From Fistularia commersonii (Eukaryota > Chordata > Actinopteri > Syngnathiformes > Fistulariidae), in the NCBI GenBank assembly GCA_037954325.1, contig JBBMNZ010000003.1, positions 15,120,392-15,184,391 of the forward strand: a DNA stretch of 64,000 bases, in the 5' to 3' direction. The notes below the pieces were generated by a model that was given only the letters and a program-made list of their open reading frames with translations, ran no database searches and was not told the origin of the DNA. This document shows, one piece after another, positions 10,809-22,475 of this stretch (the stretch's first letter is position 1; every line of letters starts with the position of its first letter). The translations under genes were made by a program, and so were the position numbers.

Positions 10809-11028
10809 CTTCTCCTCCTCCTTTTGGCTTTTACCTTCAGGGGTCGCCACAGCGAATCAACCTTCTCCATCTAACCCTATTCTCTGTATCTTCCTCTCTC
10901 ACACTAACTACCTTTATTTCCTCTCTCACTACATCCATAAATCTTCCCCTTGGTCTTCCTCGAGACCTCCTGCCTGGCAGCTCCAATTTAAGAATTCCGT
11001 CTACCAATATAGTCACTATCCATATACT
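10809..11028 (-). mobile_element. RTE-like LINE, 3' end
   Basis: Minus-strand 3' terminus of the RTE-like family. The plus strand shows cttctcctcctccttttggc, then ttcaggggtcgccacagcga, then the complement of the last coding block (RRSRGRPRGRFMDVVREE and RWRRLIRCGDP). The same end is found at 18735 (minus) and 47115 (plus). The copy is 5' truncated after about 220 bases, as expected for incomplete target-primed reverse transcription. Confidence 0.9.
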
Positions 11029-11075
11029 ATATATGTATGTATGTATATATGTATACATATGTATATATACAAAAT
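11029..11075. repeat. (TATG)n / (TA)n microsatellite
   Basis: Degenerate tatg and tatatg units directly beside the truncated end of the LINE fragment. Confidence 0.8.
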
Positions 11076-12119
11076 GTAAGTATAATAATGTATAACCCAT
11101 AATAACCTGATCCAGACCTCAGGTCACAGACTCAAACATGACAGTGTCGTTTTCCCAAACCTACATCGAGGTGTTACAAGAGGAACCATGGCATTTGAAG
11201 GTTAATCAATCTTTGCAATCAACCACGTACTATGTTTCTGATCAGCGCTATTAATAAACTACATACATTTCACCCAGTTTCAAAAGCGATTCAGGCAGCA
11301 GGGGGAAAAAAAGTAATTTTTAAGAAAGCTTAGCTTCAGCAACTTGATAATCCTCTTTCAGTCCAAAAATATGAAGCAAGGAGGAAAATGGAGAAGGTCC
11401 TGAGTATCATACCTAACAGGAAGGCAAACCGCGAAGAGAAAAGTCATAAAGAGGCAGTAGCTCAGGATCTGCGTCAGTGTGGGCATCCCACTGTGTCCTG
11501 AGCCTGATTAGAGCTGCTCTCACTTTGTTTTAACATGTAGTTCATTAATCCTCCCTTAATTAGACCGAGCCCTGAAGGAAACCAGAGCAGAGGCCGACAC
11601 CGACAGATAACAAGTCTATCACTTGAACCCTCTGTGTTTCAGGTATTTATACACAGCGATGAAAGCGAGGCGGAACACAGCTCATCTCTAATGACTCTGT
11701 CAAAGTCCAACATCCAAATATATATCATATTATATTACCTTGCAGTGCATTATACTACAGTAGTAGTCATATTAGTAGTAGCAGCAGTAGTAGTACATTA
11801 TGTCACATGCTCATGGAAACAAACTTAATGAGTCAATTTGTACGTGACTGTACTTGTACAAGTAGGATCTAATTTATCTATTCATTTTAATTTTGGTTAG
11901 AAATTTTGGTCATGACAGACATAACAGTCTCAAAACCAAACATGCAGTTTAATTAAGATTTCTGTCACTGACACCAAATCCATTTTGTGTATTTGCAGCA
12001 CTGTCTTTCCAATATCGAAAATCTGCATCTGTCAACTTCATCTCTAATTACCGGGGTATGCTCTGTAGCTAACCATGTCCAAAACGAAATAAAAATAAAT
12101 ACCACATTCATACAATTTC
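11076..12119. other. Unique sequence, no gene seen
   Basis: About 1 kb without recognisable coding content. A short degenerate (TAG)n tract lies near 11759-11796. Confidence 0.5.
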
Positions 12120-12405
12120 TATTTTGTTTATCCTGCAGTCAGGGGGGTCTGGAGCCCATTCCAGCTGTCGTTGAATGAGAGGCGGGGTTCACCCTGGACC
12201 AGTTGAACACAGGACCTCATCCAGAGATGTACAACCATTCACCCTCCCGTGCACGTCTGGGTAATTTAGGGTCTCCAATGACCCTACTTAATTTTTTTGG
12301 ACTGTGGGTGGAAACAGGAGAACCTGGAGGAAACCCATGCAGAAACGGAAAGAGCATGCAAATTCCACACAGAAAGGCTTCTTATTCTAAGGCTGTTTAT
12401 CAATG
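12120..12405 (+). repeat. High-copy teleost interspersed repeat, copy 1
   Basis: The sequence follows a layout common in fish genomes: tttatcctgcagtcaggg, ctggagcccattccagctgt, gagaggcggggttcaccctg, aatttagggtctccaatga, then tggaggaaacccatgcagaa and cacacagaaaggct. Four further copies are in this window (32925, 42690, 48428, 52284). I do not know its class for certain; it behaves as a non-coding interspersed element. Frames within it, such as 12203-12571, are not genes. Confidence 0.75.
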
Positions 12406-14273
12406 TCTCTTTGCTACATCTATAAAAATACCCCATAACAATCTGCCGTCGGTGTTTCAATTCTGGGTCTATAATTCCACTATGAATTACAGGAACGTTT
12501 CCGAGACAGTTATTTCAAGACCTCCCAAAAATAAAAAAAAACCTAATGCCCCGTGCTATGATCTCCCATAATAACATTTGGTCAATATAGTTTTCATGCC
12601 TTCACAAACTGAAGGCCAGTCTGGTGCCGAGGGTGGTGGAGTGACTTATATTACCCTGAAAGTCGAGAGCAGAGACAATAAAGTTATTGATCAGGGCTGA
12701 TCGGGTGTCCCCAGCAGACAGGATGTCTGCATAGGGCTAGAAGGCAGCTGTCGTGGTTTGTTATGATGCTTTTGACTGCCTGTACGTGTGACTTCCTGCA
12801 TACTGACATGTTGAGTTAATCTAACTACAGTTTGGGAAAGTTGGTTGCCTATGAGAAAAAAATACATTTCCAAATACATTCTTTTAGTCTTCAACTGTAC
12901 TTATATTTAAGCAGGATGAAAAAAATGATATTCCTTTAATGGACCCTTCTTTCAGTTTTCTTCTTCAGTTTTCATACACATGGCTGTGTGTGTGTATTAT
13001 ATTACCGTACTTATTTTCTTCTGAATAGCACCACATTTCTGCTGACCTTTAGTGACAGGTACATGATGAAAATCTATCCTTTTGAGATTTAATTAATGGA
13101 AGACATTTTCCCTCATGCCATGAAAGGTCCCATTTTTTTATGAACTACAAAAAAGGAAATCGAAAATGATAAGAAATGTCCATATTTTCCTGCACGTAGA
13201 CGGACGAGCTAGATGACTTGTTATCACCGCGACCTCTGTTTTTATGTCTCTGAATAAGAGCTAACCTTGGTTTACTGACGAGGCTCCTGTGTGTGAGAGA
13301 TAGAGAATGATGTGTGTGTGTGTCATATTTACTGGGATGAGAGATGCCACGCATTTAACCTTTAGAGAGTACATGTAGGGGGTGGGGGAGGGGAGTAACA
13401 TTACTGTGACATTATATTTGTAATGCAGATCCAGGATTGAGAGGTTTGACAAACTGCTTTGGAGAGGGCATCAGTGACTTGACAGCAGCATCCCTTATTA
13501 CAGAGTAATAACGCTGGCAATTTTTCTTGTTATCAGCAGGCTTTCCTCTAAAAAGGAATTTATTTCTTTCACAAGAGAAGAGCCTATAATTAACAGTTAA
13601 ATAACAAAAATTACAAGCCAACAGAAAGTATAATTCTGTTACAAGTGCAATTTACAAATGTCAGGAAAGATAATTCAGTTATATGAAAGAGCAGATGTAA
13701 TTGCATCAGCTGCTTCGCTTCGGCGCTGTGTGTGGAAACATGAATTCACAAGTCTCCTCTGCCTTTATCTCATGGGCTGTAAGAGATAGAGTCAGGGGCC
13801 TATAATTCCAGCGCAACAACACAACAGCTGCACATGAGCGAGGTGTCAAACATGGTCAGGTACATGCGTGACTGAGACAGAGTCTCGGGGGGGTTGCTTG
13901 TCTATTGCCGGAAATTCCTGCCTGGTTGTGCGCCGCTGCAGAGTAAATGAAAGGAGAAGTGATTCAACCTCGGTCACACAGCCACTAATCCCACCCAGGG
14001 TAACAAATGATAAAACTGCAGAGAAATATTCAGGACAGCGTAACGCGCCGGACGGCATCAAAATGTGGCTAGGTGACCAGTGGAAATCTAACTAAAAGCA
14101 GATCAGGGAACAGGTCCCAGGATCCAGAACAAAACAGTAGTAAAAAAACAAAACAAAAAGTACAAGTTGACTTTCAGACAAAAGCACAGGAAACCCATTG
14201 AGATGAATCTTCACTTTGGTGTGGATTAATGAAACAGGTATTTTCTATATGGACATTCGTATTACCATCTTTT
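12406..14273. other. Unique sequence, no gene seen
   Basis: About 1.9 kb. Short (TG)n tracts occur near 12985 and 13310. Several 60-75 codon frames exist on both strands, but none has recognisable content or supporting splice signals. Confidence 0.5.
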
Positions 14274-14337
14274 CTCACACACAGACACACACACACACAC
14301 AGACACACATACATACACACAGACACTCACACAGACA
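14274..14337. repeat. (CA)n microsatellite, imperfect
   Basis: CA dinucleotides interrupted by AG and AT units, about 60 bases. Confidence 0.9.
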
Positions 14338-15249
14338 CAAGGGGATTAATGTGGTGACACGCGAATTACTTCACCCACAGTTTGCAGCAGCATGTAACTG
14401 CACTGTCATATACGTGCGTCCCTTGGTTAAGCACTTCTTGAACTTTCCAGGTTGTGACGCCCAAATAAAAAGCTGCCACCGGCTCCCGTCTCATGTATAA
14501 AGCGTGCAAAATGCGCATTTTGCACACATGCATATTTCCCCATTACTGCAATGCGGATTTGTTGAAATTACTCCGGTTTTTGGATCGTCTTCGCACACAC
14601 AGTGATCTGAGGGTTCCTTTTAACAGTATATTTGCAACAGTTTGCAACTCTTAGCCTCTGTTAACAACAAAGTCTGTGCTGCCAGAGGGAACGTTAAAGA
14701 TCATTATACAGGTAGCGTGTTATGTACAGTAATGCAGCGTGATGTTATTAAGAACTTTCAAAGAGAGGACAAGAACCGTAAAATGGTACAGTTTCGGCTT
14801 TGTAAGGATGACAAATTAATAATTTCCTTACGCAAATATCAATACTTACAGGTGCAGGAAATTATGACATTTTGAAAATGATCTCTGCCATCTTGGACCG
14901 TAGGAAACATCCGAAATGCTGTAGTGCACACGCCAGGCCAGTAACTGGTGGTGTGATTTCAAACAGAATCATTTACATGGCTAGTGACACTTTCTGTCTG
15001 TGCCATTGTAATGGTTACCCAACCGCAGATGGCGATAAACTGTAGCCATAGTGCGCATGCCTGTTTTCAAAGAGTCACTTTTCCCTGTCTACATTGAGAG
15101 GAAAAAGAAAACTTTTCAAATCTTTCCATTCCAGAGCCAAATTTTCCATTTTATTGTTTTGCATTTTCACCCAAAAACAGGTGGAACTTCATGTCCTCTT
15201 TCATTCAAAAGGTGATTTCCATAAATCACCTCTCCTGTCTTCATCTGCA
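14338..15249. other. Unique sequence, no gene seen
   Basis: About 0.9 kb. Short open frames have no recognisable content. Confidence 0.5.
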
Positions 15250-15432
15250 CGTCTGGCAATTCCACCCTCAGTATCCTTCTACATGGATATTCATTATCCC
15301 TCTTCCGTCCATGTCCAAACCATCTCAGCCTGACTTTATCTCCTCTGATGGACTCATTCCTGATACTATCGATTCTCCTCACTCCCAAAGAGAATCTCAA
15401 CATCTTCATCTCTGCTACCTCCTGCTCCAGTG
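15250..15432 (-). mobile_element. RTE-like LINE, C-terminal coding fragment
   Basis: Minus-strand frame with QEVAEMKMLRFSLGVRRID, SIRNESIRG, VRLRWFGHGRKRDNEY and RRILRVELP, the family's C-terminal block, with the usual AHVRCFGE section deleted between SIRG and VRLRWFGH. The normal 3' end is absent. Past RVELP the frame runs into unrelated sequence, so the copy is truncated on both sides. Confidence 0.88.
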
Positions 15433-15435
15433 AAA

Positions 15436-15685
15436 TCAATACGTTTGCGGAGATTCTCAGTCGCCCAGGTCATGGTAAATTCTTGTTGAAATCTTCTTGT
15501 CTTGTTTTAATCTTGTCTTGTCTTATATCTTCTTGTTTTATATACATATATATCTATATTTTATATTATATTTGGAAACTCCCCATAGGTCAGCAGAATT
15601 GAAGAAGCCTCTCGGATGAGGGGTGAAACGTTTTCAAGTGAAGAAATTCAAGTCCTGTTGCAGAGACAAGAAGATTGACAAGAAA
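15436..15685. repeat. Interspersed repeat with the ggatgagnggtgaaacg hairpin motif
   Basis: Contains gagattctcagtcgcccagg at 15459 and, further on, gaagaagcctctcggatgag followed by gggtgaaacgttttcaa near 15603-15640. Both motifs recur together in a fish repeat that I know only as sequence. CCTC and GAGG flank a short loop, and the outer GAA and TTC arms can also pair, giving a two-tier hairpin. Penelope-type origin is a guess. Confidence 0.45.
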
Positions 15686-18600
15686 TCAATAAGTTATTTT
15701 GAAATAAATGGAATGGAAAGAGAGGGAGAACAGTCAACCCTGTTTACGGCAAGTAAACCTCGGTGCAAACAGGAGATTTGTTAGCCTTGTTAATGATTTA
15801 TTCAGAATGTTGTCTCTCTGCAGTGTTAACAAAAATCAGACTGCTGTTTGCATGTGTTAATACACACCATCTCCTGGTTGTTTTTTTTTTTTTTTTCTTT
15901 TTCTGAAGTGGATCTTCGCATTAAATCACAGAAAACTCACTAAAAGATGTCCCGCTCAGTTCCGTGCTGGAGGTCAGTTTACAAAACACAAGCAAATTTA
16001 CACTCCATTGGGATTCTGCTTCGCATGGACATCCTTCGCAGACCAAATGAGCTGATCGGACCCATGTGGTCAGTTCTACTGCTCATCAGCAGTTACTGCT
16101 AGCTGCAAATCAGCCTCAGAGGAAAAACTTCCTGTCCGTAATTTAGGAAAACTCTTTCCATGTCTTGGGCGGTACAACTTCAGTCACAACCATCAATGGA
16201 AAATACAGGAACGTTTTTACCTTCTCATCATGCGTTTGAATTCCCTGCCATTTTTAAATAGTAAGCATGTAGACAGCCTGTTATTCTTTCATTGTGATAA
16301 TAAATTGTCAGAACAGATACCTATGGTTTCCCCTTCTACTTTTTTTTAAACGCTCTTTTTCTTATTCTGTTATTATTTTGAAGCGTGTAATGTGGACCTG
16401 TGGTTGGGTTTGGATGTAAAACAATTAACTCTGTGGCCTGGAGAAGTGACTGCACACATTTGATTTTCAATCAGTCCCTCGAGGGTCCATGTGTGCGCTT
16501 GGGTTCGGGCTTGTTGTTGTGTATCTGTGCTTGCTCAACATCCTCATCGCTGTCCCTGAGTCTCTGCTGAAAAAAATGATTTATCTCGGCGAGATGTGAA
16601 ATATCCTCGCAGCCATGATTTAAAGCAACAGACTCTGAAATTTTTTTCTTTTAATTCTATTTTCCCTGACAGGGACTCAAAGAAGGAGAGGGAGCCATAA
16701 TGGAGTAAATAAACTTGACAGTAATTTCAACAACTTCATGAAATGACTGAAATTACAGAACAAGACCATGACGCGGCATCTTTGATAACGGACTATAATA
16801 AAGATAAAAGCAGTCAGAGAGACAAAGACATATCTCCCAGAATGAACAACGGGTTTCTTTTTAAGGACTGCACAATATTTCACGTCCAAGAATGACATCC
16901 CAGAACTGACACAGCCAAATAATCCTAATTAAACCTGCTCGCTGTCACCTGATTCAAAGGACTATAATGATAATCTACAAATAAAGAACAGCTGACGGTC
17001 CATATTGTTATTAAGAGTATCAGTATTCCACTAGATCCGGAGAGAGTTTTTTTAAGTGATAAAAAAACAAAAATTTTGGATATCGGATGCTCATCTAGAG
17101 ACAGGACCTGCCCTTATTTCCTGACACAACAGGTGAAAATAATATATCTTCTCTACGACATTTCTGATTGAAACCAATCTATTGAGCAAAAGTTCAGCAC
17201 TGTGTTAATTTAATCATGGTATCCTATGAGGCATCCAGATCGGTACATTTCCCGGGGATGATTTTTCAGAAATCAGCAGATATGAGAAAGCGAAGATAAG
17301 AGCTGATTACTGTCTGGTTTCTTGATTATTCCTCTCATCAGGACCAGCCCTCCTTGATTATCCCAAGCCAATGTCCAATCAGACTGGATAGACAGCTTCT
17401 GATTACGGCCATAGGTTCACTTGGACTGGCTGGACCCACACACTTTGTACAGATGCTCTTAACAATTTTAACTAATTATTGGTTAATCAGCATTTCTGGA
17501 TAATAGTTCAATAAAAGTTAAGGAGTTTATGTTGGAGACATAAAGATTACATGTAAAGAAAAAAATCACCAAGAAAAGATTAACTGATAAGCCAAAGATA
17601 AGCTGCATGGGGCTCCTGGAAAATTGCATGAAATTAGATATGGGATATTATTGAATTTACATCGAAATTCTTTTAAAAGGCAAAATCAGCAGAGATGATC
17701 AAGGAAATGAATAATATATAATAGCGAAAGGGACACTTTTGAGGCGGTGCTGCCAACGCTGAGTCAAGCAGATTTTTATCTGAGCAGTAATACACCCAAT
17801 GCTCTAATTACCTACTACTGCCCGAATTCCACCGCTTTCTTGACGTAAGAGGGTGTGGCGCATGAATGGCAAGACAAAGTAAAATGCAGAATGGTGAGGA
17901 AGCAGACAGCTATAAGATTGTTTGAAAAACAGGCCGAACATCGACTTTGCGGCGGGCGTGTAATCCCTTAGTTTACAGCGGCATATTTTACCCTTCCCTT
18001 CTGTCCCCCTGGTGCTGTTTTGGGCTCTGATTAGTTGATGGGGGTGAACGGTTTCCCCCTAAGAGCACTGGCTGAATGTTTTTTTTTTTTTTACAGAAAC
18101 AATGAAAGCTGCAAAGCGTTTGTGCAGCTCGTGCACATCCCACAAAAGCCACCTATTAAAGCGGTCTTCAACGGCCCGTCCCTCACTTTTATATCCTCAC
18201 CGGGTGAAGCGGCTACAATTCTAGGTCCACATTTCAGCTTGCAAACTAATTTACCGGCTTCTCTTATACTTCTTCTCTCCTACCCCCATCACTATTTCCT
18301 TACTACTTCCATTTTCATATGCCCTGCATTCTTCAACAGCATAAGCATGACATTTGATACTGAATTTAAAAAGTTTAAACAACTGACTCAACACTTTTGC
18401 AATGGATAAATACACTGACTGGTGTTGCCATAGAAAACAATAAAGTGGTGACTGTTTAAACTATGTTGCCTAGACAAGAAGATACTTTCTGGACATGGAG
18501 CTTTTACTAGCAGGCTCGCTGAGGCTGTTAAATCTTTTACTGAGAACTTTAAACTGTCACACACTCACGTCACACACTCAGCACAAAATACAATCCATTG

Positions 18601-18734
18601 GTCAATATAATATAAGCAAATGCCAAAGGTTCTAGATTCTTTGATTTTCCAGGAACAGAGATCATGCCACAGATGTCTGTATCCATCTTTACACTGAAGT
18701 GATTCCCTGATTTTACCTATATTTGTCCTTTAAA
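15686..18734. other. Repeat-poor unique sequence, no gene seen
   Basis: About 3 kb with unusually few recognisable repeats for this window apart from T-runs near 15881-15900 and 18079-18092. Homeodomain-like ATTA/TAAT cores are frequent, but that is also expected from base composition. No convincing coding exon was found. It could hold regulatory sequence. Confidence 0.4.
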
Positions 18735-19188
18735 TCTTCTTCTCCTTTCGGCTTCTCCCTTCAGGGGTCACCACAGCGAATCAACTTTCTCCATCTAACC
18801 CTTTTCTCTGTATTCTCCTCTCTCACACCAACCTTCATACCCTCTCTCACTACGTCCATAAATCTTCTCTTTGGTCTTCCTCGAGACCTCCTGCTTGTCA
18901 GCTCCAATTCCAACTTCCTTCTACCAATACATTCACTATACTTACTCCATACATGACCAAACCATCTCAGTCTGGCTTCTCTGACCTTCTCTCCAAAATA
19001 TGTTACATGTGCTGTTCCTCTGATAGACTCATTCCTGATCCTATCCGTCCTGGTCACTCCCAAAGACAACTTTAGCATCTTCATCTCTGCGACCTCTTGC
19101 TCTGCCTCCTGTCTTTTTGTCATTCTTACTGTTTCTAGGCCGCACACCATGTGGTCTCACCACTGCCTTGTACACCTCTCTGTCTTCG
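18735..19188 (-). mobile_element. RTE-like LINE, 3' end with C-terminal coding block
   Basis: The minus strand encodes TVRMTKRQEAEQEVAEMKML, SLGVTRTDRIRNESIRGTAH, FGEKVREARLRWFGHVWSKY, RRSRGRPKRRFMDVVREGMK and RVRWRKLIRCGDP followed by a stop. It is one of the better preserved ends of this family here: 129 codons stay open. The 3' tail is the cttcttctcctttcggcttc type. It is 5' truncated near 19188. Confidence 0.92.
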
Positions 19189-19489
19189 AATAGAATTAGT
19201 TTTATCTCAAATAAATATAAAACATAAAAAAAAAAAAAAAACAGATAAATAATAATTTTGATCAAACTTGTGGAGAGTAAATAAATTATATGATGAATCT
19301 GAGTAGACAGAGCTAGATAGTTAGCTAGCTAGCTAGCTAGACAGATGGATAGATAGATAGCATCAAGCAACGTGGTTTGAAGATTTGGAGTTTGCTCTCT
19401 CTAGTGTTGGATTCTCAATCACAGAGGTACCATTTTAAAATGGCAAATATATTTTTCTATTTATTTTCTTGACCAAAAACATTTTTTAA
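19189..19489. other. Short unique stretch with an AGCT/GATA microsatellite
   Basis: Includes an A-run at about 19228-19242 and, at about 19316-19361, a run of tagc units that changes to gata units. Nothing else was recognised. Confidence 0.6.
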
Positions 19490-19573
19490 CCTTCATATTA
19501 TGTTGAGGGTCAATTTGACCCATTTCTCCCATTGACCCAATGGGTCAAATTGACCCTTAACATAATATGAGGG
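19490..19573. mobile_element. piggyBac-type palindromic MITE flanked by TTAA
   Basis: An 84-base near-perfect palindrome. The left arm reads ccttcatattatgttgaggg and the right arm read inward gives ccctcatattatgttaaggg. Each is followed by tcaatttgacccatt, leaving a central spacer of about 14 bases. It is bounded on both sides by TTAA (19486-19489 and 19574-19577), the target duplication of piggyBac elements. It has no room for any gene. Class assignment rests on TTAA plus arms beginning CC; the hairpin alone could be another fold-back element. Confidence 0.75.
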
Positions 19574-19577
19574 TTAA

Positions 19578-22053
19578 ACAATAAACATGTGGAGAAGCAA
19601 TGAACATGTGGAGAAGCAAAAGAACCCCAAAGATGAACAGCAGCAGGTTAATTCTGACCGAGGCAGAACAGACTTTAACCGACTTAATCCGTGTCAGATA
19701 ATATAGAAGCAGAAAATGGGAAGAGGTGACCTTTGCCCTCCTCTGTCCTACCTGCATTTCCTTCCCAGTGTCTGCTGTGATTCCAAAACACGGTCATGAG
19801 TTCAAATTCAGCTACAGGAATGCAGCAGCTGCTTTCCCCTTTCCAACATGCTAACAAAAACTCCCGCCCCTGTTTCACTACTTATCTCTACACTCTTTAA
19901 CTGTCCGCCATTGCTTCCTGCCCTTCTTTCCTTTTGCGTCTGCTCTCCTCCCACCAACCTCCTCCCCTTCATCCCTCTCATGCCCAAACACGCCAACGTC
20001 CACCTTTACCTCCTCTGATTTCACCCCCAACCCTGCAGCTCCCCAACTGACAGATGGGAGGAGAACGGCAGAAAAAGGAGAAACAACAGGGAGAAAGGAG
20101 AGGTGTCACCTTACATATTGTCAGGAACACAACAGAGGAGCTTTGTGGGGATTTTTTTCTTTTTTTTTCCTTTTTTTTTTTTTTTTTTTACAGCCGAGGA
20201 ATGTTGAGGTCTCTGAGATCCAAGGAGGACGCGTTTGGTCCGGCTGCTTAATGTCTGCAGGGGGGTGGGCGTTTGTGAAAATTCCGCTAAATTCTGAATG
20301 GAGGAAAGAAGTCTTGATTTAAGAAATATAAAAGGCAAAACACACAAATAAAAACTATTGTAGTAGAAATTTATGTTAAAGCCCTGCACTTGTGATCACA
20401 ATTTCTCATAGGAGTGAAGGGGAGGAATCTCATCCTCTGTTCAAATCTTGTATCTCAAACAATTTGCCTTTGTAATAAAGTTTTAATCTTGAAACACAAT
20501 TACTATTGTCAAATTTTCAGGAACTTTCACTTGTGCTCTTTTCAGCATTTTTACAGATTGTGTTAACATTTTTTTTTTTCTTTTAAAAACAGATAAATTC
20601 CCTCCTCCATGAACAGAGACACAGGCGTCCTTTGAAAAAGTCAGAAATCTCATGGTTGGCGGATGTAAATGTGAGTGAGAAAGACTTTTGTGCCCCGAGA
20701 GCAAACAATACAGTTATACTGAAGATTAAAAATGAATAGGGGAAGGGGGTTGTTGTGTTTGCAAATTGCGATGACAAAACAATCTGCCCAAACAGATGTT
20801 ATTTTTGTATTTGACATGTTGACAATTCTTGGCGAGCACACTGTAGCTATTACCAGTCTAGGTATCTGCATCGAATCCTTCATGACAATCATATCAATCC
20901 CAAAGAGTCCCAAAGTGTGTATGAGCGAAGCAATGATGCCGTATACTTGGGCAACCTTGCATATTTGACATGAAAATAGTCAACTAGAACCTGGTTTCAT
21001 TTTGCGCCATTCATTGAATCAAATAATTTTTCTTCTTCTTCGGCAACTGCTTTGTTTTGTTTTTCGAAATTAACATAGCAGCCAGGGCAGCAGAATTTGC
21101 TCATATCTGTACATTGTGCCTCAGATTCCCTGTGACTTTTTCTGACTCAGTTTGTTTTCACCTGGAGGCAAGGAGAAGTTCCGTATCAACAAATGTAATC
21201 ACCGGAAAGCGACTTAATGTCGGCTTAATGACAGAGCGGGCTCACTTGGCGGATGTAGGAGCAGACACTGCGTGCCTGTGCGAGCAGTGCTTACCTGATA
21301 AAATTTTTCATGAAGGACAGATTTCAGTGGAAGGGGGCAGTGTAGAGTGCTGGGAAACACCTGGTACAACTTGGTTCAGAGACTTGAAATACAGATATAT
21401 GGATTTTTACGTGCAAAGTAAAGGGAAAATAAATGGATATTTATGGAATTAAAAGTCACTAGAAAATGCCGCAAAATAGGAAATACATTATGTTTATATA
21501 TATATATATCACCTATCAAATAAATATGATTTTAAATAAAGCACATCATCACAACAATGACATTTCCAATATGAAAAGGAGGAAAACAAAAGTTATTTTT
21601 TTACCTTTTTAAATTCTATTGAGTGCAGTCAGGTTTAGCTATGAACATGCATTAACCCACCCAATGCAGGTTAAATGCAGCAGTCAAATTTCACTGATGT
21701 TGTGATCTAAGTATAACTGTATGTGACAATAAAAGCATTTCTTCTTATTTTCATGGAGAGCAGGTCTGGACCACGTTCTTAAAATAGATATACGAAACCA
21801 GACATTTTCTCATGAGTGAGCACATGGCGAAGAAACGTCACACACATAATCCTTGGACAGATTAAAACTCAAAGTGTGCAAACTTCTGCCTCAACTGGTT
21901 GGGGTAGAAAGAGACAGAAGGATGGAGAGATAGAAGGCAAAAGTGTTATGGAGACAGAGGGGATGTTGAGGGTTGGGTTGGGACAGGCACAAATGATCTC
22001 TTACCACTAAATTGTAGCTTTAAGATTCCTAAAAAGCAATAACAGTGGTGGCG
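19578..22053. other. Unique sequence, no gene seen
   Basis: About 2.5 kb with a T-rich run near 20152-20191 and a short TA run near 21497-21509. A 131-codon plus-strand frame at 21057-21452 is the longest frame outside transposons in this part. It matches nothing I know, and I treat it as chance. A minus-strand donor-like site near 21293 has no convincing exon attached. Confidence 0.5.
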
Positions 22054-22074
22054 AGAGTTTTAATCCCCCCCCCC

Positions 22075-22372
22075 CCCAGAAATCATATCTACTACCCTAA
22101 AGCCAGATTTGGTACTTTGGTCCCCATCACTTCTATTCCCTGGTAGAATGCGAGGCCTATGAGCGCAAGAAACTACGATACACCGAGCTGGCAATGGACG
22201 CGAGGCTGGAACACAATAGCCTGTCCTGTTTAGGTGGGATGTTCCTCCATCATCAGGCTGCTCAAAGACCTTGATATTCAAGGACAGGCACTTCGGTAGA
22301 CAGATAGATCCAAAGCCTCTTTGAGTACCATGAAAAGCGCTATACAAATCTTAAGTATTATTATTATTATTA

Positions 22373-22412
<40 letters not shown>

Positions 22413-22475
22413 CTCTGAAGCGGCTGAAAGAAACAGCCAGTGGATATGGATAAAACGGAAGACCCCTGGGTTCAC
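22075..22475 (+). mobile_element. Relic of a reverse-transcriptase element, C-terminal region, interrupted by a (TTA)n-tailed insertion
   Basis: The plus strand encodes EIISTTLKPDLVLWSP, then CEAYERKKLRYTELAMDARL, and after the interruption SEAAERNSQWIWIKRKTPG. The same order (DIVLWS, YERKREKY, AAE...SRWLWLKR) is seen in a multicopy fish retroelement family from memory; I cannot name its clade. The normal sequence between the blocks is deleted or frameshifted. At about 22297 it changes to tttgagtaccatgaaaagcg ctatacaaat, a typical LINE-like 3' terminus, followed by a (TTA)n tract, and returns to the relic at 22413. Confidence 0.65.
22357..22412. repeat. (TTA)n microsatellite
   Basis: About 18 units with one C interruption, directly after a LINE-like 3' terminus and so probably its tail. 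Confidence 0.93.

Noticed and set aside
15603..15640. Hammerhead ribozyme suggested by GGATGAG...GAAAC
   Set aside because: The catalytic core should read CUGAUGA; here the second core position is not U, and the segment that would be stem II is too short. A simple hairpin explains the motif better.
21057..21452. 131-codon plus-strand open frame
   Set aside because: No recognisable domain, no matching splice signals, and a length within chance for 64 kb of this composition.
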